Assembly (NCBI GenBank): GCA_027365715.1 | Contig: DAHXLZ010000322.1 | Location: 1 to 5,638 of the forward strand | Source of the DNA: Methanomassiliicoccales archaeon | GTDB taxonomy: Archaea; Thermoplasmatota; Thermoplasmata; Sysuiplasmatales; Sysuiplasmataceae | Length of the DNA: 5,638 nucleotides | Direction: 5' to 3' | Shown: in pieces, positions 1 to 5,514 of the stretch | How the letters are laid out: each line of letters opens with the position of its first letter | Numbering within the stretch: the stretch's first letter is position 1 | Program-made: the position numbers and the translations under genes | The notes under the pieces: model-generated | Databases searched by the model: none | The model's input: the letters and a program-made list of their open reading frames with translations, nothing else | Told to the model about the DNA's origin: nothing

Positions 1-74
1 CCCATTACGCGTTCAAGTTCTTCTTTCACAAGTCTTTTTATTGCCGAATCCAATCTTGTTTCGATATCCTCCAT
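1..74 (-). CDS. 5' end of an unidentified minus-strand gene (partial)
   Basis: The gene runs off the left edge; 24 codons are visible from an ATG at 74-72, beginning MEDIETRLDSAIKRLV and continuing with KEELERV. The segment is rich in charged residues and would form an amphipathic helix. The start is chosen because a strong purine-rich ribosome binding site, AGGAGGG on the minus strand (88-82), sits 7 bases upstream. The other nearby ATG (79-77), in a different frame, would be only 2 bases from it. The gene points away from the HEPN gene, with 23 bases between the two start codons, so its promoter must lie inside the HEPN reading frame. I do not recognise the protein from this short piece. 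A regulator or antitoxin partner of the HEPN protein is possible from position alone, but nothing in the residues shows it. Confidence 0.6.
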   Translation of the reverse strand, partial: MEDIETRLDSAIKRLVKEELERVM

Positions 75-81
75 GACATTA

Positions 82-88
82 CCCTCCT
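82..88 (-). promoter_or_regulatory. Shine-Dalgarno site of the left-edge gene
   Basis: AGGAGGG on the minus strand, 7 bases before the ATG at 74-72. It is a near-perfect match to the anti-Shine-Dalgarno end of 16S rRNA and decides between the two closely spaced ATG codons of the left-edge gene. Confidence 0.7.
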
Positions 89-97
89 CAGGGTGTC

Positions 98-772
98 GTG
101 GAGGTATCCTTTGCCTCTACACAAGATTTTGTACACTATCGAATTGTTGGCGACATCCAAGATAAAATCGTAAGGTTCACAGCAATACTGCGGCTTTTCC
201 GGCCATCTCACTTTTGTATCCGTGCCTTTTGGGTCCGTCATGACTCGCGTCTTCCTCTGTTCCACGATCAGTTTGGCTATGTTTTTTCCGCGGCCAGAGA
301 TATTATTGACCATACTCAATTGAGCAACGCTGAAATTGAGGAATTCAAACGATTTTATGCGCAATACGCATCCGCTCTCAGTCGCCACACGATTATTGAT
401 CGTGCGACTCGGAGGTATAATGAATCATATGACAGAGTAAAACCCGATGACGAACTTCTTGACTTGCTGATCGCAGTAGAAATCCTACTTATGAAATCTA
501 GAACGGATACAGGTGAGATCAGACACAAAACTTCAACCAGAATGGCTAAATTACTGGAAGGCGAATATGAAAGAAGAAAATCAGTCTTCAACGACATGAG
601 GGAAAGCTATGATCTGCGCAGTACTATTGTGCACTCTGGAAACTCAGGCAATTCTACAAAACACGTGGAGAAAACCAGGGATTATGTTGCGAGGTCTATC
701 ATCTCGATGCTGAACAGATTGAGCGGTGCTTCACATGAAGAAATAATAGATCGCCTTGATTTAGACCATTGA
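98..772 (+). CDS. Apea-like HEPN domain protein, probable RNase or RNA-binding effector
   Basis: A 224-residue soluble protein. Residues about 20-35 (KIVRFTAILRLFRP) match the ALRLF-type helix that opens Apea-like HEPN domains. Residues 118-132 (DELLDLLIAVEILLM) match the conserved acidic helix, 140-153 the GEIRHKTSTRMAKL segment, and 171-180 hold YDLRSTIVHS, with R174 and H179 forming the R-x4-H motif that is the catalytic signature of HEPN RNases. Related proteins often act in anti-phage abortive infection or toxin-antitoxin systems by cutting RNA, but the role here is inferred. The start is GTG at 98, the first usable codon after an in-frame stop at 74-76; no ribosome binding site is obvious. 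Many relatives have extra N-terminal sequence, so this copy may be shortened at its 5' end. Arginine codons are mostly CGN in the first half (10 of 13) and mostly AGR in the second (10 of 12). A run of five T follows the stop at about 788-792. Confidence 0.65.
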   Translation: MEVSFASTQDFVHYRIVGDIQDKIVRFTAILRLFRPSHFCIRAFWVRHDSRLPLFHDQFGYVFSAARDIIDHTQLSNAEIEEFKRFYAQYASALSRHTIIDRATRRYNESYDRVKPDDELLDLLIAVEILLMKSRTDTGEIRHKTSTRMAKLLEGEYERRKSVFNDMRESYDLRSTIVHSGNSGNSTKHVEKTRDYVARSIISMLNRLSGASHEEIIDRLDLDH

Positions 773-961
773 GCACCAACTATGCAGTTTTTAGGGAATA
801 AGTAGCCTGAATCCCAGTTCCTGCGGACGTCTTCGGGATCTCCGATAGCATCCAATAGAAAACGCCGGCGAATTCTTTACACCTTCCTGCGCTTCAGTGG
901 GAGGCAGGGACAGGAGACACAGAAGAAAGAGGTTGTTGTGGCATCTCCGGAAGTCCTTGTC
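773..961. other. Intergenic stretch with no intact gene
   Basis: No start codon with a ribosome binding site opens a convincing frame here. On the minus strand, frames across roughly 779-890 read in a protein-like way (for example WMLSEIPKTSAGTG, or in another frame DAIGDPEDVRRNWDSG), but they are short, overlap one another and lack a clear start. This may be a coding remnant or chance. No tRNA-like fold was seen. Confidence 0.4.
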
Positions 962-1236
962 TTAGTTTTGAAACACGCCACTAGGTATCTCCATCGCGCG
1001 TGTGGTGTCAATCTTGATGATGCGCGCGTGCGCGTATTGGCTCCTGTCGCACAAAGGTAGAGGCTGTCCGCAAGACGTACGTCTCCGGAATATTCGCCCT
1101 TTCCCTGCGTAAATCGATAAGCTTCATGTCTCGGAAGGTTTTGGCCAACCCATTTTTCCTTTTTCTCGATGCCTGTCTGCCTTTCCTTGCTTATTCCCTT
1201 GAGCCTTGTTGCAGCGCCCGACTCCTTTTTCGTCAA
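962..1236 (-). pseudogene. Probable decayed small gene with two frame changes
   Basis: The best start is a TTG at 1236-1234, 5 bases after a strong ribosome binding site AGGAGGGG on the minus strand (1249-1242). An A/T-rich TATA-like stretch lies around 1267-1281. The first frame begins MTKKESGAATRLKGISKERQ and stays plausible to about KEKWVG. The reading then looks better one base along (TFRDMKLIDLRRERANIPET, ATG at 1127-1125, then YVLRTASTFVRQEPIRAR). After an alternating GC-rich tract at 1020-1037 it looks better one base further along (IIKIDTTRAMEIPSGVFQN), ending at TAA 964-962. Together this would be a basic protein of about 90 residues. I do not recognise the family. The alternative is that the undisturbed frame 1236-877 is real, but its C-terminal half (TRTRASSRLTPHARWR and the Cys-rich end) looks like out-of-frame translation. 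The frame joins are my inference. Confidence 0.35.
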
Positions 1237-1241
1237 TGTTG

Positions 1242-1249
1242 CCCCTCCT
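1242..1249 (-). promoter_or_regulatory. Shine-Dalgarno site of the decayed minus-strand gene
   Basis: AGGAGGGG on the minus strand, 5 bases before TTG 1236-1234. It is the main argument that this otherwise gene-poor stretch once held a translated gene. Confidence 0.45.
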
Positions 1250-1295
1250 GCCTATTTCATTTCCCGCTTTTAATTTGGCACAGTGATGAATTGCC

Positions 1296-1314
1296 CGCTA
1301 TCCCAGTGATAGCG
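1296..1314. repeat. Perfect 7-bp inverted repeat, possible hairpin or operator
   Basis: CGCTATC, a 5-base spacer CCAGT, then GATAGCG. The heptamer CAGTGAT also occurs twice nearby (1281-1287 and 1304-1310), the second copy overlapping the hairpin. It lies about 100 bases past the stop of the transporter gene and upstream of the decayed minus-strand gene. No T run follows on either strand, so it is not a typical terminator; an operator or structured RNA element is possible. Confidence 0.35.
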
Positions 1315-1411
1315 TCACAGGACGATTGAACACAGACAGCGCGGCTTCATGCGTTCAGCCCCAGAACACATCGGTTCGTCATGTTCAATATTTGGGTTCA
1401 TGGAGGAGTCA

Positions 1412-2797
1412 TTACTCATCCACGCCAAGCACTTTTGCCTCTCCCCTCAGCTCGCTCTCGATCCTTTCAAGTGACTTGTTTCGTGTTTCGTGTGCCGTCA
1501 CGATGACAAGGACCAGCGCAACAAATGCGAGTACTGCTGCGAATGCATAGACGTAGACGTAATCGACTGCAATGTATAATCCGAACAGCAGCGGTCCGTA
1601 GACTCCTCCGAACCTGTTGACACCCTGAACCACACCGGTTCCCATCGCTCTCGACTGTGTGGGGAACAGTTCTGTTGAATATGTTGCAAGTGCAGAAAAT
1701 GCCAAAGTTGCAACAAGATTGTATCCACCAGTGAAGGCTATCAGCGTCAGCGCATCCCTGGTTGAAAGGGAGAACGATATTCCACCAAGAGTGATAGCCA
1801 TGAGAGTGTAGGCAAGCATGAGCCACGTTCTTCTCTTGAATAGGTGCAGCCCTGCCGATGTAACGATCGGCCCTATCGGGCTCAGAAGGCCCAGCAACGC
1901 AGACAATGCCAGTGCTTCCGGAAGTGTGAATATCTTTGCGTACGTCGCCCAGACTGCAATAGCGAAGCCGCCGAGGCCGAATATGGCTGTTCCGTGACAG
2001 ATTGCGATGAGGTATGCTCCGAATGTGCTCTTTATGTATCCCCTCTTGAATATGTCAGTCCACCTGACTTTCGTAGCATCCGTTATGCCTTTAGGAGGCG
2101 GGTTTCTGATCGTCGTTTCCATTGTCTGCGGATCCACCACCTTCCTAGCTAGCTTTTCTGCCTTTCCCAGCTTGCCTTTCCTGAGGAGAAAGCGTATGGA
2201 CTCTGGAAGTAGTGCAAATGAGACTGCTGCAAGCATCAAGCCCATTATCCCGCCAAAGAGAAAGACGCCCCTGAAGGACAGGGACGGAATAGTGAGAAGT
2301 GCTATGTATGGTGCCACAGGGATAGAGATGACCGAGAAGACAACCGCGAACGGGACGAGGACTCCTCTTCTTCTGGCCGGAACAAATTCTGTAACATAAG
2401 TGAGAATGATCGGTGTGATCGCCCCGGCACCAAAACCGTCAACGATCCTTCCCAGGAGCAGCATGCTGTAGTTTGAAGCATAGGCAGAGACAAGGGAGCC
2501 AATAGCGTATATGAGAGTCGACAGGACAAACAGATACCTTCTTCCGACGTAATCAGAAATTGTGCCGCTAAGTATTGCGCCGATGACAGCACCGACCCCT
2601 GCCATTGTGATTATGAGTCCGGTTGTCACGCCTGTCAGATGATAGGTTTTTATCAGCACTGGCAGAACGCTGCTTATCGAACCCACAGAATAGAGTTCTA
2701 TGAAGTAACTGATAGATGCAATCAGGAACACGATCAGCATACGTGCTGTCATCTTCGAATCGTCAAGCGCCTTCACTATAACGGCTGAGCTAACCAT
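1412..2797 (-). CDS. MFS transporter, sugar-porter type
   Basis: A 461-residue membrane protein with the twelve-helix pattern of the major facilitator superfamily, driving secondary transport across the cytoplasmic membrane, probably with protons. The loop between helices 2 and 3 carries the superfamily motif (GTISDYVGRR, 78-87). Sugar-porter or metabolite-symporter signatures follow: GRIVDGFGAG with E137 and RRRG (116-145), the PES loop (198-200) leading into a charged central loop (about 201-255), STELFPTQSRAMG (374-386) in the second half, and HETRNKSLERIE (436-447), the counterpart of the PETKG signature after helix 12. The substrate cannot be read from the sequence; a sugar, organic acid or aromatic acid is possible. 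The start is ATG 2797-2795, just upstream of helix 1, preceded by a weak G-rich ribosome binding site and, about 45 bases up, a TATA box. The frame stays open further upstream, but that extension would be the promoter and then the insertion sequence. The gene ends in TAA directly followed by TGA. It was probably divergent from the glycosyltransferase gene before the insertion. Confidence 0.88.
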   Translation of the reverse strand: MVSSAVIVKALDDSKMTARMLIVFLIASISYFIELYSVGSISSVLPVLIKTYHLTGVTTGLIITMAGVGAVIGAILSGTISDYVGRRYLFVLSTLIYAIGSLVSAYASNYSMLLLGRIVDGFGAGAITPIILTYVTEFVPARRRGVLVPFAVVFSVISIPVAPYIALLTIPSLSFRGVFLFGGIMGLMLAAVSFALLPESIRFLLRKGKLGKAEKLARKVVDPQTMETTIRNPPPKGITDATKVRWTDIFKRGYIKSTFGAYLIAICHGTAIFGLGGFAIAVWATYAKIFTLPEALALSALLGLLSPIGPIVTSAGLHLFKRRTWLMLAYTLMAITLGGISFSLSTRDALTLIAFTGGYNLVATLAFSALATYSTELFPTQSRAMGTGVVQGVNRFGGVYGPLLFGLYIAVDYVYVYAFAAVLAFVALVLVIVTAHETRNKSLERIESELRGEAKVLGVDE

Positions 2798-2838
2798 TTT
2801 TCCTGCCCCCTTGGAAAATTGACTTTCTCCATGGCTGT

Positions 2839-2858
2839 AATAATATATTATCTTTCTC
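2839..2858 (-). promoter_or_regulatory. TATA-box promoter of the MFS transporter
   Basis: On the minus strand GAAAG followed by ATAATATATTAT (2851-2840) looks like an archaeal BRE/TATA element. The box is a 12-bp perfect palindrome. A start about 25 bases downstream would fall near 2820 and leave a leader of about 23 bases before ATG 2797. The insertion sequence begins 17 bases beyond the box, so the core promoter survives while anything further upstream was replaced. Confidence 0.6.
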
Positions 2859-2867
2859 ATTGATGCC

Positions 2868-2881
2868 CAGTAGTCCCGCAT
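2868..2881 (+). repeat. Left terminal inverted repeat of the insertion sequence
   Basis: CAGTAGTCCCGCAT matches the complement of 4246-4259 at 13 of 14 positions; the match stops at both outer ends. This sets the outer boundary of the element. Confidence 0.75.
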
Positions 2882-2936
2882 AGAGAAATTATTGCACTGG
2901 CACAGTTTCTTGATGTGAGAATGAATTCCGTTGTTT

Positions 2937-2941
2937 GGAGG
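2937..2941 (+). promoter_or_regulatory. Shine-Dalgarno site of the transposase gene
   Basis: GGAGG, 7 bases before ATG 2949. It favours that ATG over the in-frame TTG at 2931, which lies upstream of the site. Confidence 0.55.
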
Positions 2942-2948
2942 CAATGGG

Positions 2949-4129
2949 ATGCACTCTACTGAGAATGTAAACGAAAGAAAGCTTCAGGATTTTGTGCTCA
3001 AGCGGTTTGAACGCCATTTTCAGCTGCCTGTAGGCAATTCGGACTATCCTACTGGCGCCTATCTGGCAGTGCTCGTCCTGACTGCCATGGCACACAGGTT
3101 CGTAAACGGCTTTGCCGAAACAATAAGGAGGACATGGCTCCTCCCCGCTCCCTCCGGCGACACAATCAGGCTCAGACTGAACAAGATGCGCATCGGCAAT
3201 GTGAAAAGACAGATGCTGGAAATAAACAGTGATGTTCTCTCAAAGGCAGTGAGGATGCGCATGTTCATGCATCCCGCGACATGCGCCATCGACTGCAACA
3301 ACAGGTAGTACTGCGGGAAGAGAAATTCGAAGCTCGTCGTAGGCGGCAATAATAAGAACGGTACATCATGGTTCTACAGGATTGCAACACTCTGTGTTGT
3401 GGAGAAGTGCATTATGTCCGAGATTGCGGCAACGGAGTACGGCGCATTCTCGAACTTGCCGAAGGTAGTGAGAAGGCTGCTTGATGGATCGTCGAAGTAT
3501 GTGTGCATAAGGCATCTGCTGATAGACAGGGCGTTCTCGATAGTGGAAATCAGGTACATGCTGACAGGCATGGGTGTCAGCTACCTGATGCCTGTGAAGA
3601 AGGATGACAGAATAGAGCGCGAGGCGGAGGCAGCACATGACCTGCGTTTCAGGCATGTGGAATGGACGACGTCATACGGGCGCACGACAGACACAACGAC
3701 GTCCATCGTCATAGACGGCAGTGAAGTGGTGCCGAAGAAAGGTAAACAGGACATGGAACAGGCATTCTGGCTATATGACACGAACATGCCGGTGACAGAC
3801 GGCAATATCGTCGACATCTGCCTTTACTACGACGCACGCTGGGGATAGAGACTGGTTTCAGGATAGATGATCACGAATTCACAGGCATGACAACATCCAG
3901 CAGCGACAGCATCCGCATCTTCTATCTCCTACCATCTGTCATCCTCAGGAACATATGGGCGCTCCTGAATGCTGTGCAGACAGAGTAGGGCTGAACGGGA
4001 CGAAAGCATACGAATTTGCCGAAGAGCTGAAGAAGGAGGTATTAACGGCATACGGATCTCCCTGACATGCCATTCACAGCGATACGTGAAACGGTTCATG
4101 ACGGTATAATGCAGAAAATAGACGGCTGA
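2949..4129 (+). pseudogene. ISH3-like DDE transposase, broken by an amber codon and three frame changes
   Basis: Originally about 393 residues. The start is ATG 2949 (MHSTENVNERKLQDFVLKR). The first catalytic Asp is in CAIDCNN, just before an in-frame TAG at 3306-3308; the same frame resumes at once with YCGKRNSKLVVGG and NGTSWFYRIATLCVV. The second catalytic Asp is in HLLIDRAFS (codon 3525-3527), followed by YLMPVKK. The frame then hits TAG 3846-3848 inside RWG. Shifting one base restores IETGFRIDDHEF, carrying the catalytic Glu, and TTSSSDSIRIFYLLP, up to TAG 3986-3988. A second shift gives LNGTKAYEFAEELKKEV, stopping at TGA 4063-4065. A third returns to DMPFTAIRETVHDG and ends at TGA 4127-4129. 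The layout (Asp, LLIDRAF, RWGIET, then a hydrophobic C-terminal helix) agrees with ISH3 transposases. The enzyme would cut and join at the terminal repeats; this copy cannot be functional. Confidence 0.85.
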
Positions 4130-4245
4130 GCTCCGTTGCATGACGCAACCGTTCATCCCATGCTTCACATCATTCATGCTGAAACACATTCAGGCAAATG
4201 TCAAAACAAGGGCGGCGTCAGGCACAGCGCTGCTGTCGCACCTGA

Positions 4246-4259
4246 ATGCGGGACCACTG
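4246..4259 (-). repeat. Right terminal inverted repeat of the insertion sequence
   Basis: ATGCGGGACCACTG on the plus strand, the inverted partner of 2868-2881 with one mismatch. It lies 116 bases past the last transposase stop. Confidence 0.75.
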
Positions 4260-4294
4260 TATCCAGAAAGAAAGCTTTTGTTCTTATGTGATCG

Positions 4295-4331
4295 TTACAT
4301 ATTAGGAGGCACCTTAACACCATGTTTATAA
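4295..4331 (+). promoter_or_regulatory. Promoter region of the glycosyltransferase gene
   Basis: Two TATA-like stretches: TTACATATTA at about 4295-4304, and TTTATAATC at 4325-4333 (feature end set at its core). The second is about 20 bases before ATG 4348, which would give a nearly leaderless message, common in archaea. The first is placed to start transcription near 4322. Between them lies GGAGG (4305-4309). The choice between the two is not settled by sequence. Confidence 0.4.
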
Positions 4332-4351
4332 TCATAACTTCATATATATGA
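4322..4351 (+). other. Possible nine-codon upstream ORF overlapping the glycosyltransferase start
   Basis: ATG 4322 opens MFIIITSYI and stops at TGA 4349-4351, overlapping the glycosyltransferase ATG as ATGA, the arrangement that lets ribosomes stop and restart. GGAGG at 4305-4309 lies 12 bases before the ATG, rather far for a ribosome binding site. It could be a leader peptide coupling translation, or chance. The hydrophobic string resembles the first strand of many family 2 glycosyltransferases, but the gene below already has that strand. Confidence 0.25.
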
Positions 4352-5310
4352 GGAGAGTGAGCGAGGAAGAGATTGCGCTCTATGGAACTGTTTACAATAA
4401 TTCCAACAGAGTAGAGGAATCTATCCATTCAATAGAGAAGGCGCTCTCGAGCACCGGAATCAGATCTTCTGTGAACATAGTGGACAATTTTTCTGATGAT
4501 GGAACATATGAATTGCTCCTGAAGCTGTCTGATGAATATAGAAATATAAACATTGTGAGAAAGAAATGCAACAGAGGCGAGGGGCGGAATTTGGCCCTCA
4601 ATCTGTGCCCCAGTGGTTCCATGGTTACGTATGTTGACCTGGACTCTGCATATAACGAATGCTTTGCAATTTTACTTTCAAATGGTATCGATTTTGTGAA
4701 GAAAGGAATGCTTGTTATTGCACAGAAATTCATCTATGGTTACAGGGACAGATTTATCGATATCGGCGGCTGGAAGTCCTTGAATTACAGTGAAGATTTA
4801 GAGTTCTTTGTTAGAGCGACGAGGCCAATACCTTATGTTGCCATTCCGGTTTTGATATCTGAGGACGAGGCTGTTCAAGGCGAGAGAGAAAGAAGATATG
4901 AAAGGGGAATGCGTTTCTATCTCAGGAAATTGAGATGTGATATTGATAAAGTTCGTGGCAGCGGAATGGGTTTGAGGTACACCATATCCTACTATGGCAA
5001 TGGAAAGAATATGCTCAGCTCCTTATTAAAGAAGGCTGCTTCGGTTTGCATGTATATCTATGCGCGGGCGAGGGGCATTTACTTTTACGGCGATGTCCAT
5101 AACATAGAACTGTACAATCGCCTTTTTCTCGAAGGATTGTTACTTCCAGATGAAATTGGCTTGCCTAAAACTACACCACTTGTATTTGCAATTTCAATCA
5201 AGGATGAGATGATTCGAAAGCTTCAAAGCAAAGGCATCGCTTGCTCTATTAGTGAAATAGAAAGGCTACATGTCGTCACCGCAACACCCACGGCGTCTGA
5301 TCTGCCGTAA
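4348..5310 (+). CDS. Family 2 (GT-A fold) glycosyltransferase
   Basis: A 320-residue protein that should transfer a sugar from a nucleotide-sugar donor. Residues 9-24 (IALYGTVYNNSNRVEE) form the first strand and helix of the GT-A fold. IVDNFSDDGTYE (44-55) is the nucleotide-binding segment, with D46 the expected contact. NRGEGRNLAL (75-84) matches the conserved G-x-x-x-N-x-A helix, and YVDLDSAY (95-102) holds the D-x-D that binds metal and donor phosphate. IDIGGWKSLNYSEDLEF (137-153) matches the GGW...ED motif expected to supply the catalytic acid (D150). The C-terminal 150 residues are not recognised and contain no clear membrane helix, so the enzyme is cytosolic or peripheral. The acceptor is unknown; surface glycan, glycolipid or S-layer decoration is possible. 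ATG 4348 is used because the fold starts at once after it. There is no adjoining glycan gene: an insertion sequence lies upstream and another downstream. Arginine codons are mainly AGR, unlike the first half of the HEPN gene. Confidence 0.8.
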   Translation: MRRVSEEEIALYGTVYNNSNRVEESIHSIEKALSSTGIRSSVNIVDNFSDDGTYELLLKLSDEYRNINIVRKKCNRGEGRNLALNLCPSGSMVTYVDLDSAYNECFAILLSNGIDFVKKGMLVIAQKFIYGYRDRFIDIGGWKSLNYSEDLEFFVRATRPIPYVAIPVLISEDEAVQGERERRYERGMRFYLRKLRCDIDKVRGSGMGLRYTISYYGNGKNMLSSLLKKAASVCMYIYARARGIYFYGDVHNIELYNRLFLEGLLLPDEIGLPKTTPLVFAISIKDEMIRKLQSKGIACSISEIERLHVVTATPTASDLP

Positions 5311-5334
5311 ATTGTTGATATCCCACTTGTTCAA

Positions 5335-5340
5335 TTTTTT
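5335..5340 (+). terminator. T-run terminator after the glycosyltransferase gene
   Basis: Six T residues 25 bases after the stop at 5308-5310, with a second run of five at 5355-5359. Archaeal transcription often ends at such runs without a hairpin; none is seen here. Confidence 0.45.
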
Positions 5341-5406
5341 AAAACGGAATATAGTTTTTAATAACAACGTTATACTCACCATACTGTCTGAGAAAGAATC
5401 TTAGCC

Positions 5407-5514
5407 ATGAAGCAGAGTTACAGGGTGGGCGTGCTGTGCCGTCCTTCAGACTGTCCTACGTTTGTTAAGTGTCATGGAATGGATCCTGATATTTTGAATC
5501 ACTTTGCCGGATAA
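5407..5514 (+). pseudogene. Possible 5' stub of a gene interrupted by an insertion sequence
   Basis: ATG 5407 opens a 35-codon frame, MKQSYRVGVLCRPSD, that then runs into the presumed end of the right-hand insertion sequence and stops at TAA 5512-5514. A/T-rich promoter-like stretches lie upstream (TTTTTAATA 5355-5363, TTATACT 5370-5376). The first 15 or so residues could be the true start of a gene cut off by the insertion, the rest being translation of the element end. No ribosome binding site and no recognisable family; chance is a real alternative. Confidence 0.25.

Larger units (their letters stand above)
2868..4259 (+). mobile_element. Dead ISH3-like insertion sequence, 1392 bp, full length
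   Basis: The ends are 14-bp terminal inverted repeats (left CAGTAGTCCCGCAT, right as complement CAGTGGTCCCGCAT; one mismatch). One transposase gene fills 2949-4129, with 81 bases before it and 130 after. The size and single-gene layout fit the ISH3 family, which is common in archaea. The transposase is broken, so the copy cannot move on its own but could be moved in trans because both ends remain. Five-base flanks do not match (ATGCC left, TATCC right), so the target duplication has either decayed or been lost through recombination. The tail 4130-4245 holds no gene, only small hairpins such as GTTGC-ATGAC-GCAAC (4135-4149). Confidence 0.75.

Noticed and set aside
1020..1037. Alternating purine-pyrimidine tract as a Z-DNA functional element
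   Set aside because: Too short to claim a structural role; better explained as a possible slippage site.
877..1236. One intact 119-residue minus-strand gene
   Set aside because: The start signals are good, but the second half is arginine/serine/threonine-rich with a Cys cluster and reads like out-of-frame translation; better-looking segments lie in the neighbouring frames.
1326..1550. Plus-strand frame over the 3' end of the transporter gene
   Set aside because: Serine- and threonine-rich shadow of the MFS gene, no ribosome binding site or recognisable motif.
3306..3308. In-frame TAG read through as pyrrolysine in the transposase
   Set aside because: Some archaea decode TAG as pyrrolysine, but three later frame changes and two further in-frame TAG codons in the same gene point to simple decay.
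2863..4264. Five-base target duplication around the insertion sequence
   Set aside because: Flanks ATGCC and TATCC do not match; no convincing duplication of 3 to 8 bases was found.
4140..4331. 63-codon frame crossing the right end of the insertion sequence
   Set aside because: It spans the terminal repeat into flanking DNA, has no start signals and no family resemblance.
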